Shown here piece after piece: positions 48,210 to 56,901 of a stretch of 64,000 nucleotides of DNA (the first letter of the stretch is position 1; the number at the start of each line of letters is the position of its first letter). Origin of the DNA: Hypericibacter sp049323455. GTDB lineage: Bacteria; Pseudomonadota; Alphaproteobacteria; Dongiales; Dongiaceae. Made by a program: the position numbers and the translations under genes. The stretch spans positions 62,001 through 126,000 of the forward strand of contig JBMONF010000011.1 in NCBI GenBank assembly GCA_049323455.1, given 5' to 3'. The notes below the pieces were generated by a model that searched no databases, had not been told where the DNA came from, and saw only the letters and a list, made by a program, of their open reading frames with translations.

Positions 48210-48544
48210 GAGGCCTCGCGACAGTTTCGATGCTAAAATAATTTATAGTAATAGTTTATAGTTTCGCGAATAGCTGAAACCAGGGCAGGTGAAACCGGCG
48301 CCGTCGGCAGAGTGCACGGCGGTTCTCAGAACCGGCTTGTCCGCCAGACCAGAAAGTTGATATCGTTTTACATAATAGAAGCGAAGACCGTCTGAGAAAA
48401 CCATGCGGGTGGCTCCGAGGCGTGAGAGATAGCTCCGCCGGGCAAGCACCCCGACCCCAATAGGACTGACGCCGACCTTGAGGCGCCTTCGCGTCGCGAA
48501 CCCGTTTCGCGGCGCGCGCAGTGCTTTTTTGCAAGGAGGTCGCC
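48210..48544 (+). promoter_or_regulatory. AT-rich upstream region of the repeat-protein genes
   Basis: 48231-48264 is the most AT-rich short stretch of the window and includes two copies of TTTATAG (48242-48248 and 48255-48261) with a 13-bp period, plus TATAGT and TAATAG sequences suitable as -10 elements. Line counts give about 42% G+C at 48241-48300 against about 70% in the neighbouring genes. It is divergent from rlmH and should hold the promoter of the tandem genes. The 13-bp period is not a helical turn, so a two-site regulator is only a possibility. Confidence 0.45.
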
Positions 48545-50110
48545 ATGCCCGCTTCTTCGTCTCCTCTGTCGGATCATTTCGCGCGGGAAGCCGGTTTCGT
48601 TGGTTGCTTGGGCCCGCAAGCGGCGCTGCCCGGTACGGGAAGCGATGCGGCTATCGGCATCCTTTCTCGATCCGGCAGGCCGGAATTCGCGATGAGCAAC
48701 GCTCGATCCCCGGCAGGATCGATCATCGGTGCCCTGGCCGCCGCGGCGATATCGGCGGCGTTTCCGTCGGGAAAAGCCCACGGTGCCGACTTGGCGCCCA
48801 ACCCGGAAGGTCAATTCGACAATCTTCCCGGTATCGGCGCCACCTACACCTATCAGGAAGGCGACACGGACCAGGACGGCAATGCGGACTTCAGAGTGGT
48901 GATCGACGGCGATCCGATCACGGCCCAGAACCAGGGGCAATCGCCGGCGCATCGGTTCATCGACAATGCGAACAAGCAGTGGACTGCGACCGTACAGATC
49001 ACGACGCGAAACCGGGCGCCGAACAACATCGATTCGATCGAGATCAATCTCTCCAAGCTGCAGCATCTGGTGGCCCCGCAAGGCCATCCGGAGCAGGGTG
49101 CAGGAGGCATGCCGCCGGGCAAAATCTTTGGAACCGATGCCGCCTTCGGCGATGTCAATCCCGATAGAAACATCAAGTTTTCTCGCTTCTATAGCGAGAA
49201 GATCAGGCATGGCGGCGGCAAGGACCCCCACACGGATGTCTTTCAGGCGCGTTATTCCCAGGAGGTCGGGGCCAAACCCTGTCAATTATGTCGCGACATC
49301 GAGGATTGGAGCCTGTTTCTGTTCGGCGAGCATATTGCCAAGCCGCCGAGCAAGGTCGACGTGAACAAAGAGATCACGATCGTCGAGCAGATCTTCAAGA
49401 CCAAGACGGTCACCCTCGATGTGGTCGTCGATGTCGTCACCACGACCGCTACCGAGTCTCATGCGATTGCCGCCGTCAGCAATGCGGGCAACAGCTTCGA
49501 TCTCGGATCCTCCACCGGAGATCTCAGAAGCTGGGAATGGAGCAGCGCGGTCGAAGGCAATAGCGGGATAACCGCCTTCAACGAGGATGTCGGCGTCCTT
49601 TCCAACCAGGGGCTGCTGCTGGCCGTCGGCGAATTGGCCGACCTCGGCAACCTGCCCCCGGGCGCGGGGTCCCTGACGGACAGCCAATCGGCGGCGGAAC
49701 AAAGCCTTGAAGCGAACTTCGTGGACTTGGCCGGCGGCGTCATCGGCGGCGGGGACGAGGTTGCGGCCATCTCGAGCAACCCTGCGACCGCCATCGCGGG
49801 CACCATCGAGGATTCGATCAGCGACAACACCGGCGTCACCGGCGTCAACCTCAACGGAGGCTTCGTCAACAACCAGACGCACACGCTGTCGTTGGCTCTC
49901 AGCCTGGTTCCGGGCGTGGCGCTTTCGGATGCCGAGTTGGACCAGTCGATCACCGGCAGCGAGCTGGTGGGTGGCAACGGGACGCACGCGACGACGACGC
50001 AAGATTCGCTGAACGGCAACTCCGGCATCACCGTCGTCAACCATTCCGCCGGGACGCTCGGCAATCAAGCGACGGTCATCAGCTTCGCCGGCCAAGCGGA
50101 CTTTCAGTAA
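48545..50110 (+). CDS. Exported Gly/Asn repeat protein 1 (unrecognised family)
   Basis: A 521-residue protein. A strong Shine-Dalgarno (AAGGAGGT, 48533-48540) selects ATG 48545, giving a 49-residue polar N-terminus; a second in-frame ATG at 48692 would begin a normal signal peptide (MSNARSPAGSIIGALAAAA, cleavage near AHG-A). The mature part has a unique domain (DQDGNADFRVVIDGD, a Cys pair in CQLC), then IVEQIFKTKTVT and three 23-residue repeats near nucleotides 49559-49627, 49826-49894 and 50018-50086 that keep Gly3, Asn8, Gly12 and Asn16 in every copy (for example NSGITVVN...GTLGNQ...VISF). Gene 2 shares the leader, the VE-I-K-KTVT segment and the repeat. G+C is lower than in flanking genes. 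Likely secreted; function unknown. Confidence 0.8.
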   Translation: MPASSSPLSDHFAREAGFVGCLGPQAALPGTGSDAAIGILSRSGRPEFAMSNARSPAGSIIGALAAAAISAAFPSGKAHGADLAPNPEGQFDNLPGIGATYTYQEGDTDQDGNADFRVVIDGDPITAQNQGQSPAHRFIDNANKQWTATVQITTRNRAPNNIDSIEINLSKLQHLVAPQGHPEQGAGGMPPGKIFGTDAAFGDVNPDRNIKFSRFYSEKIRHGGGKDPHTDVFQARYSQEVGAKPCQLCRDIEDWSLFLFGEHIAKPPSKVDVNKEITIVEQIFKTKTVTLDVVVDVVTTTATESHAIAAVSNAGNSFDLGSSTGDLRSWEWSSAVEGNSGITAFNEDVGVLSNQGLLLAVGELADLGNLPPGAGSLTDSQSAAEQSLEANFVDLAGGVIGGGDEVAAISSNPATAIAGTIEDSISDNTGVTGVNLNGGFVNNQTHTLSLALSLVPGVALSDAELDQSITGSELVGGNGTHATTTQDSLNGNSGITVVNHSAGTLGNQATVISFAGQADFQ

Positions 50111-50159
50111 CCCGTCGACGATCGATGTGGGCGCCGTGCTTTTCTGCAAGGAGGTCGTC

Positions 50160-51455
50160 ATGTCCGTTCTCCGGTCTCTTGCGTTCCGCCTTGTCTTGGT
50201 GACGCTCGCGAGCGGCGTCTTGGCGGTACTCGCGGGCGGCGCCCTATCAATCAGCGCATCAGCCCAGCTGATCCCTCGCGAAAACGTCGTCATCACGCCC
50301 GTCGGGCCGACGATCAGGAAGGGCGACCTCCAGTATCAGGACTTCACGGTGTCTGTTCTGCCTGAGGGTTTGGAGCCCGATGCGCGGCTGACCGATTTCA
50401 CGGTTCAGGCGACCCGGTTCGGTGCCGATACGGACACGTCGAGCTGGAAGGTGCCGCCCGGATGGCGGGTGCAGCTCGACAACGCGACCGGTCGGGCCTT
50501 TTACGAGGCGATCTCGCCGCAGAACGGCATTGCTCCCGGCGGGCAGCTCGCGGGCTTCCGGGTCACCGTCGTCAGCGTTGTCGACCCGAGGATTCCCATC
50601 GCCTTGGTGTTGAGGGACCCGATCTCGAGCGATCTCCTGCGCGACTTGCCGCCGGCGGGTGCACCCGTTCCAACGGGGCCGTCGCAGACGACCAAGCAAA
50701 GCGACAAGAGGATCGTGGAGAACATCACCAAGGAAAAAACCGTCACGATTCGCATGACCGGCGAATTCACCTTGAAGTCCGTCAACGAAAGTCAAAACCT
50801 CACCAGCCAGACGACCAGCTCGAACACGGCGCTCGATGGCATAACCGAGGATCTGTCCGGGGTGCTGCTCGGCAGCTTCGACAACGCGGCTGGAATCATC
50901 CTCGCGAATCAAGATACCGGACGCCTGGCCAACCTGGGCAACGCCCTCTCGTTCGGCGAGACGGTGCTTCCCGGCAGTCCCGAGGAGGCGCTCATCGGGC
51001 TGGCCGACGCCTCGGTGACCGCCCAGCAAAGCGTGTTCAGCAACAACATCGATCCGAGCCTCGATCTGGGCGACACCGTCGTGACGCTCGGCCCGGACAC
51101 GGCGGCGTCCGTCACGGCGCTGATCCAGGGCTCCGGCAGCGGAAACGCCGGCATCACGATCGTGAATCAGAATGTCGGGCGCCTGAACAATCTGACGAAT
51201 TCCCTCGCCATGGCCGTGCTGCAGGCTTCCGGGGGCGCATTGTCGGATGCCGATCTCGCGCAGACCGTCTCGAGCAATCAAAGCATGACGGCCGGCGGGT
51301 CGCGGTCCGGCAAGATCGACGCGTCGTTCAATGACGGCGCCGGCCTGTACGGCGTGAATCAAGCGGCCGGCGATCTCAGCAACCTGGCCAATGTGGTCAG
51401 CTTTGCCGGGGCGGCTTCGTTCGCGCAGCCGATCGGCGGCGGAGTATCGGACTAG
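50160..51455 (+). CDS. Exported Gly/Asn repeat protein 2 (unrecognised family)
   Basis: A 431-residue protein with a clear signal peptide (MSVLRSLAFRLVLVTLASGV..., cleavage after ASA before QLIP). The N-terminal half (DFTVSVLPEGLEPDARLTDF, VPPGWRVQLDNATGRAFYE) differs from gene 1; then RIVENITKEKTVT aligns with IVEQIFKTKTVT of gene 1, and three copies of the same 23-residue repeat follow near 50883-50951, 51144-51212 and 51336-51404 (NAGITIVNQNVGRLNN; GAGLYGVNQAAGDLSN). The leader GTGCTTTTCTGCAAGGAGGT matches the one before gene 1 except for one base, evidence of duplication. Genes are 49 bp apart and surely co-transcribed. Confidence 0.8.
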   Translation: MSVLRSLAFRLVLVTLASGVLAVLAGGALSISASAQLIPRENVVITPVGPTIRKGDLQYQDFTVSVLPEGLEPDARLTDFTVQATRFGADTDTSSWKVPPGWRVQLDNATGRAFYEAISPQNGIAPGGQLAGFRVTVVSVVDPRIPIALVLRDPISSDLLRDLPPAGAPVPTGPSQTTKQSDKRIVENITKEKTVTIRMTGEFTLKSVNESQNLTSQTTSSNTALDGITEDLSGVLLGSFDNAAGIILANQDTGRLANLGNALSFGETVLPGSPEEALIGLADASVTAQQSVFSNNIDPSLDLGDTVVTLGPDTAASVTALIQGSGSGNAGITIVNQNVGRLNNLTNSLAMAVLQASGGALSDADLAQTVSSNQSMTAGGSRSGKIDASFNDGAGLYGVNQAAGDLSNLANVVSFAGAASFAQPIGGGVSD

Positions 51456-51578
51456 GTCTCTGCGCTCGTGACGGGATTCTTCTTCGGCTTGCGGATGCAA
51501 CGGCGGCATCCAAGCTGCGGCACCGTCGCCGGCGTTCCGCGCTAGCCGCGATGCCTCTTTTCGTTCTAGTCTGGCGTC

Positions 51579-53021
51579 ATGATGCCGGACCAGATTCGCG
51601 ACGAGCTGGAAAATGCCGAGGGGCTGCCGGCCCGGGCCTTGGCGGCCGCGGTGGCGCAGGCGGAAGCCCTCGCTCCCGATGTGATTGCGCTCGTCCGCAA
51701 GGCGGCCGACGGCGTCCATTTGCTGCCCCGGCAGGAGAATCTGCTGTTCTTCGGCCTGCACGCGCTGGCGGCGGCGCGGCGAGCAGAGGCTTGCCCGGCT
51801 TTCATGGCGCTGCTGCGCCGTCCCGAATGGCAGCTGGAAACTCTGCTCGGCGACGGCGCAGTCGAGCGCGCCACGGGATTGCTGCTCGGCCTTTATGACG
51901 GCAATGCGGAGCCGCTCTTCGCCACGCTCGAGGATCGGGGCGCCGCGCCATCGGCCCGGTGGGCCTTGTTCAGGGTACTGGCGCGGCTGAGCTGGGAAGG
52001 GCGCGTTCCGCGCGAACGCTTCGTCCGGCTGATCGACCGCTTTGATCGGGAGGAGATGGCGCCGCCGGAGGATCTCGCCTGGATGGGCTGGGAGGATGCG
52101 ATCCGCTATCTCGGCCTCAAGGACTTCGAAGGACGGGTTCGGCGCGGCTGGGAGACCGGGCGGGTCAGTCTCCACAACCAGGCGGATCGCGACTGGTGGC
52201 AGGAATCGTTCGACCGGGCGGTGGCCAACCCGGACGACCCGCAGCCCTTCGTCGTGGACGATGTGGTTCCGATGGCCGATCCGGTCGCCGGCCTCGCCTG
52301 GCTGGCCGAGCCGCCGCCGGCGCCGGAGCGGGCTTCCGATGAGCCCGCCGACCCGGCCGAGGCCATCCGGCTCAGCGCGCGCGAGTTAGGCTGGCTCGCC
52401 GGCTTCCTCGACAGCGCCCAGGTTCCCGAAACCACCATGAACCTGGAAGAGCTGGACGGCTTCTTCGCCGCGCTCGTCGCCGGGCCCGCGCGGATACCGT
52501 TTTCGGAATCCATGAAGGCGATCTGGGGCGGCTGGGACGGCGAAGGCCCCGCTTACGACAGCCCGGAGCAGGCGCAGCTCGTGACGGATCTGTTGACGCG
52601 TCACTGGAACACCATCGCGACGCGTCTCGAGGCCCGGTTTCCGCATGTTCCGCTGATATTCCCGGCGCGGCCTGAGGATCGAGGGCGGGGCTGGGCGCAG
52701 GGTTTCACCATGGGGCTCGATCTCGGCCGCGACGCGTGGCTGCCGCTGTTCCAGGACGAGGAGGCGGGCCCGATCGTTTTCGCGATCCTGTCGCTGATCG
52801 CGGACGAATATGACGAGGAGGCCGAGGAAATCACGCCGGAAGCACGTGCCGAGATTCTCGACATGCTGCCGGCCATCATTTTCGGCATCAGGCTCTGCCG
52901 CGACGATCCCGCGACGCTGTCGCGGCACGTGCCGGCGCGCTCCGCCAAGGTCGGCCGCAACCAGCCCTGCCCCTGCGGCTCCGGCCGCAAATACAAGAAG
53001 TGCTGCGGCGCGACGGCATGA
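51579..53021 (+). CDS. DUF1186 - UPF0149/YecA - SEC-C fusion protein
   Basis: A 480-residue cytosolic protein with three parts: a helical repeat N-terminal region (about 1-215) like DUF1186 (LLPRQENLLFFGLHALAAARRAEACPAFMALLR, DWW), a YecA/YgfB (UPF0149)-like region (about 260-430, LDGFFAALVAGPARIPFSE and GWAQGFTMGLDLGRDAW), and a C-terminal SEC-C zinc motif at 458-477 (VGRNQPCPCGSGRKYKKCCG; Cys464, Cys466, Cys475, Cys476). SEC-C binds zinc and in SecA contacts SecB and ribosomes; the other parts lack assigned function. Two adjacent ATG codons open it. Confidence 0.82.
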   Translation: MMPDQIRDELENAEGLPARALAAAVAQAEALAPDVIALVRKAADGVHLLPRQENLLFFGLHALAAARRAEACPAFMALLRRPEWQLETLLGDGAVERATGLLLGLYDGNAEPLFATLEDRGAAPSARWALFRVLARLSWEGRVPRERFVRLIDRFDREEMAPPEDLAWMGWEDAIRYLGLKDFEGRVRRGWETGRVSLHNQADRDWWQESFDRAVANPDDPQPFVVDDVVPMADPVAGLAWLAEPPPAPERASDEPADPAEAIRLSARELGWLAGFLDSAQVPETTMNLEELDGFFAALVAGPARIPFSESMKAIWGGWDGEGPAYDSPEQAQLVTDLLTRHWNTIATRLEARFPHVPLIFPARPEDRGRGWAQGFTMGLDLGRDAWLPLFQDEEAGPIVFAILSLIADEYDEEAEEITPEARAEILDMLPAIIFGIRLCRDDPATLSRHVPARSAKVGRNQPCPCGSGRKYKKCCGATA

Positions 53022-53186
53022 CGCGCCCAAGGCTCGCCCCTAGGCGCGCAGGGCTCTTGTCCTGAAATCGACATCCTTTATTGTTTTCCGACATGACGGC
53101 TCGAGGGTCGCGTCGGCCAAGACCGGGCGCGCGTCGAAGCTGGTGGCAAATCCGTCGAAGCAATTTCGGGAGCCCTTCGCCCGCCC

Positions 53187-54161
53187 ATGTTCCACCGCAA
53201 ACCCGCGAGCCTGCCGGAGCGGGTCGGCTATTTTCTGGTGCCGCAGTTCGCCATGCTGAGCTTCGCGTCGGCGCTGGAGCCGCTGCGCAGCGCCAATCGC
53301 CTGAGCGGCCGCCACCTCTATAGCTGGCACATCCTCAGCAAGGACGGCCAGCCGGTGATGGCCTCGAACGGCATCCCGGTCGTGCCCGAAGCCTCGCTCG
53401 CCGAGGCGCCGCCCTTGGACGTGCTCGTCGTCTGCGCCGGTATCGACGCGCATCTCTACGAGGATCGCCAGGTGTTCGCCTGGCTCAGGCGCCTGGCGCG
53501 CCGGCCGATCGAGATCGGCGCCATCTCGCTCGGTTCCTACATCCTGGCCAAGGCCGGTCTGCTCGACGGCTATCGCTGCACGCTCCATTGGGAGAATCTG
53601 TCCGGCTTCATGGAAGCCTTCCCCGACCTCGACGTGACCTCGGAGCTGTTCGAGATCGACCGCGACCGCTTCACCTGCTCGGGCGGCATCGCCGGGCTCG
53701 ACCTGATGCTGCAGGCGGTTGCGCGCGAGCACGGACCCGATCTTGCCACCGCCGTGTCGGAGCAGTTCATCCACGAGCGCATCCGCGACCGGCATGACCG
53801 TCAGCGCATGGCGCTGCCGGCGCGGCTCGGCGTGCGCCACCCGAAGCTCCTCACCGTGGTCAAGCGCATGGAGGAGACGCTCGAGGAGCCGCTCTCCTGC
53901 GCCGAGCTGGCGCGCGGGGTAAAGCTCTCGGGCCGGCAGCTCGAGCGCCTGTTCCGCAAATATCTGGGCCGCACGCCCACGCGCTATTACCTCGAGTTGC
54001 GCCTGCGCCATGCGCGCCTGCTCTTGCTGCAGACCGGCATGTCGGTGCTCGACGTGGCGCTGGCCGCGGGATTCGTCTCGGCGTCGCATTTCTCGAAATG
54101 CTACCGCGAGCATTTCGGCAAGACCCCGCGCGCCGAGCGCGGCCAGAGCGAGCGGGGGTGA
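53187..54161 (+). CDS. GlxA-family AraC-type transcriptional regulator
   Basis: A 324-residue regulator: an N-terminal DJ-1/PfpI-like domain (about 10-185; FLVPQFAMLSFASALEPLRSAN and the region EIGAISLGSYILAKAG, where the catalytic Cys is replaced) and a C-terminal AraC helix-turn-helix pair (about 222-318; LSCAELARGVKLSGRQLERLFRKYLGRTP and MSVLDVALAAGFVSASHFSKCYREHFG). GlxA/GbdR-type proteins often control methylamine, betaine or carnitine catabolism; the nearby corrinoid gene fits, but the effector is unknown. Confidence 0.9.
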   Translation: MFHRKPASLPERVGYFLVPQFAMLSFASALEPLRSANRLSGRHLYSWHILSKDGQPVMASNGIPVVPEASLAEAPPLDVLVVCAGIDAHLYEDRQVFAWLRRLARRPIEIGAISLGSYILAKAGLLDGYRCTLHWENLSGFMEAFPDLDVTSELFEIDRDRFTCSGGIAGLDLMLQAVAREHGPDLATAVSEQFIHERIRDRHDRQRMALPARLGVRHPKLLTVVKRMEETLEEPLSCAELARGVKLSGRQLERLFRKYLGRTPTRYYLELRLRHARLLLLQTGMSVLDVALAAGFVSASHFSKCYREHFGKTPRAERGQSERG

Positions 54162-54170
54162 CGACTTCAT

Positions 54171-54265
54171 CGTCATGCCGGCGAAGGCCGGCATCCATGA
54201 ACACGGACCGCGCCCATATCTGCTCCTTGGGTGTTCATGGACCCCGGCCTCCGCCGGGGTGACGG
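54171..54265. repeat. Dispersed repeat family A-like, copy 3
   Basis: Boundaries CGTCATGCCGGCG...CCGGCATCCATGAACAC and GTGTTCATGGACCCCGGCC...GGGGTGACGG form an outer 10-bp pairing (ATGAACAC with GTGTTCAT) around a loop, flanked by CCGGC stems. The ends match family A but the centre is different. Located between the convergent GlxA-type regulator and corrinoid genes. Confidence 0.65.
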
Positions 54266-54361
54266 TTGTGCCTTGTGAGCGACAGAGGGAATTTATGCAC
54301 CAATGCAAAACGCGGCCCCTTTCGGGACCGCGTCTTCATCGAAGCAATGGCCTAGATCGCG

Positions 54362-55066
54362 TTACGCGCGCTTGGCGAAGGCCGAGCCCTGGCGCTTGGC
54401 CATGAAGGCCTTGGCGGTCTCGACCGCCACCGCCGCGTCGCGGCAATAGGCGTCCGCACCGATCGAGTTGGCGAAGGCCTCGTTCAGGGGCGCGCCGCCG
54501 ACCAGCACGATGTAGTCGTTGCGGATGCCCTTCTCGACCAGCGTGTCGATCACCACCTTCATGTAAGGCATCGTGGTGGTGAGCAGCGCCGACATGCCGA
54601 TGATGTCCGGCTTGTGCTCCTCGATCGCAGCCAGATAGTTCTCGACCGGGTTGTTGATGCCGATGTTGATGACCTCGAACCCGGCGCCCTCCATCATCAT
54701 GGCGACCAGGTTCTTGCCGATGTCGTGGATGTCGCCCTTGACGGTGCCGATCACCATCTTGCCGATCTTGGGGGCTCCGGTCTCGGCCAGAAGCGGGCGC
54801 AGGATCGCCATGCCCGCCTTCATGGCGTTGGCGGCCAGCAGCACCTCCGGCACGAACAGGATGCCGTCGCGGAAGTCGATGCCGACGATGCGCATGCCCT
54901 CGACCAGCGCCTTGGTCAGCACGTCGTAGGGCGTCCACTTGCGCTCGAGCAGGATGTTGACGCCCTCCTCGATCTCTTCCTTGAGACCGTCATAGAGGTC
55001 GTCCTGCATCTGCTGGACCAGCTCGTCGTCGTTGAGCGACCGGAGGTCGAGTTCCTCGTCCGCCAT
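54362..55066 (-). CDS. Corrinoid (cobalamin-binding) methyltransferase protein
   Basis: A 234-residue B12-carrier protein of the MtbC/MttC/MtmC type: an N-terminal helical cap (about 10-95) and a Rossmann B12-binding domain with GDIHDIGKNLV (lower-ligand His114), GMSAL (Ser159) and VGGAPLN (Gly190-Gly191). Such proteins pass a methyl group from a substrate-specific methyltransferase to folate or thiol. No methyltransferase partner (MttB, MtbA, MtrH) is in the window, so its substrate is unknown. Start at 55066 is fixed by GGGAGCATCAAG upstream; the longer frame to 55276 is not supported. Confidence 0.9.
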   Translation of the reverse strand: MADEELDLRSLNDDELVQQMQDDLYDGLKEEIEEGVNILLERKWTPYDVLTKALVEGMRIVGIDFRDGILFVPEVLLAANAMKAGMAILRPLLAETGAPKIGKMVIGTVKGDIHDIGKNLVAMMMEGAGFEVINIGINNPVENYLAAIEEHKPDIIGMSALLTTTMPYMKVVIDTLVEKGIRNDYIVLVGGAPLNEAFANSIGADAYCRDAAVAVETAKAFMAKRQGSAFAKRA

Positions 55067-55346
55067 CTTGATGCTCCCCGTCGTGCTCCCGTGAGGCCGG
55101 CCGCTCGGGATAAGCGCCAGCTTCCGCAGAGTTTTCCACGCCGGGAGACTAGTCAAGGGCAGCCGCTGCGACCGTGCCCGGGCGACATGATTTGGCGGCG
55201 CCGCGACAAAGGGGCCTCGGCATCGGTTCTCCGGCCGCGGTAACGGCTTGCCGGACGTTCGGGCTATGGGCGGCAAAGCGCCGCGGTGTTATCACTCCTG
55301 CGGGCCTTTCGCTCGCCCTCGGCCCATGCCTCCGGATCGAGATGCC

Positions 55347-56870
55347 ATGCCCGAGACCTTCACGCTTCGCCCCGGCTCCCTGACCCTCGCCGATTTGCGC
55401 CCGCTCGAAGCGGGCGGCGCGCGGGTCGCCCTCGACAAGGCCGCGTTCGGCCCCATCGAAGCCTCGGTCGAGACCGTGCGCGCCGTGATCCGCGAGCACC
55501 GCACCGTCTATGGCATCAACACCGGCTTCGGCAGCTTGGCGCGCACCCGCATCGCCGAGGCCGAGCTGGCCGAGCTGCAGCGCCGCCTGGTCTTGAGCCA
55601 TTCCGCCGGCACCGGTCCGCTGCTCGAGGACCGCGTGGTGCGCCTCGTCCTGCTGCTCAAGGCCAACGGGCTCGCCCGTGGCCATTCGGGCGTGCGCCGC
55701 GAGGCGATCGAGACGCTGCTCGCCCTCCTCAATGCCGACGCCCTGCCGCTGATCCCGGCCAAGGGCTCGGTCGGCGCCTCGGGCGATCTGGCGCCGCTCG
55801 CCCATCTGACCGGCGCCCTCATCGGCCAGGGCGAGATCCGTCTCGCAGGCGCCGTGATGCCGGCGGCTGCGGCGCTCGATCGCCTCGGGCTCCGGCCGCT
55901 GGTGCTCGAGGCCAAGGAGGGGCTGGCGCTCCTCAACGGCACGCAAGTTTCGACCGCGCTTGCCGCCGCGGCCCTGCTCGATGCCGAGCGGGCCTTCCAG
56001 GCGGCGCTCGTCGCGGGCGCGCTGTCGGTCGATGCGGCGGCCGGCAGCGATGCGCCGTTCGATGCGCGCATCCAGGCGGTGCGCGGCCAGCCGGGGCAGA
56101 TCGAGGTGGCGCGCCTCTATCGCGCTCTGCTCGAGGGCAGCGAGATCCGCCGCTCGCATGTGGATTGCGACCGCGTGCAGGACCCCTACAGCCTGCGCTG
56201 CCAGCCGCAGGTGATGGGGGCGGCGCTCGACATGCTGCGCTTCGCCTGCGGGGCGGTCGAGCGCGAGATGAATGCGGCCTCCGACAACCCGCTGGTCTTC
56301 GCTGAGGAAGGCGAGATCCTCTCGGGCGGCAATTTCCACGCCGAGCCCGTGGCGATGGCGGCCGATGCGGCCGCGATCGCGCTGGCCGAGATCGGCGCCA
56401 TCGCCGAGCGCCGCATCGCACTCCTGACCGATGCGCGCATGAGCGGGCTGGCGGCCTTCCTGGTGCCGGAGCCGGGCTTGAACTCGGGCTTCATGATCGC
56501 GCATGTGACGGCGGCGGCGCTCGCCAGCGAGAACAAGGGCCTGGCGCATCCGGCGTCGGTCGACAGCCTGCCGACCTCGGCCAACCAGGAGGACCATGTC
56601 AGCATGGCGACCTGGGGGGCGCGGCGGCTGCACGACATCGCCGACAATCTCGCCGGCATCCTCGCGATCGAGCTGCTGGCGGCCGCGCAGGGTGTCGATC
56701 TGCGCCGGCCGCTCGAGACGAGCCCGCGGCTCCAGCCGGTCATGGCGGCGATCCGGCAGCGCGCCGCCTTCTGGGACCAGGACCGCGCCATGGCGCCCGA
56801 CATCGCCGCGGTGAAGGCGCTGGTGAAGGAAGGTGCGTTCGCGAGCGCGGCGGGGTTCGAGCTGTTCTGA
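55347..56870 (+). CDS. hutH: Histidine ammonia-lyase
   Basis: Removes ammonia from histidine to give urocanate. The 507-residue protein has the MIO-forming Ala144-Ser145-Gly146 in GSVGASGDLAPLAHL, the catalytic Tyr55 (VYGINTGFG), QDPYSLRCQPQVMGA, SGGNFHAEPVA and the histidase-specific NQEDHVSM. Length and these motifs distinguish it from phenylalanine/tyrosine ammonia-lyases. The ATG at 55347 gives the family length. None of hutU, hutI or hutG is adjacent, which is unusual. Divergent from the corrinoid gene. Confidence 0.93.
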   Translation: MPETFTLRPGSLTLADLRPLEAGGARVALDKAAFGPIEASVETVRAVIREHRTVYGINTGFGSLARTRIAEAELAELQRRLVLSHSAGTGPLLEDRVVRLVLLLKANGLARGHSGVRREAIETLLALLNADALPLIPAKGSVGASGDLAPLAHLTGALIGQGEIRLAGAVMPAAAALDRLGLRPLVLEAKEGLALLNGTQVSTALAAAALLDAERAFQAALVAGALSVDAAAGSDAPFDARIQAVRGQPGQIEVARLYRALLEGSEIRRSHVDCDRVQDPYSLRCQPQVMGAALDMLRFACGAVEREMNAASDNPLVFAEEGEILSGGNFHAEPVAMAADAAAIALAEIGAIAERRIALLTDARMSGLAAFLVPEPGLNSGFMIAHVTAAALASENKGLAHPASVDSLPTSANQEDHVSMATWGARRLHDIADNLAGILAIELLAAAQGVDLRRPLETSPRLQPVMAAIRQRAAFWDQDRAMAPDIAAVKALVKEGAFASAAGFELF

Positions 56871-56901
56871 CTTCCGTCGATCGCCGAGAGACGCGGCGCA
56901 G

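Noticed and set aside
48243..48546. Short minus-strand frames upstream of the repeat-protein genes
   Set aside because: They cover the AT-rich promoter region and translate the back strand of the Shine-Dalgarno leader; no ribosome site or family.
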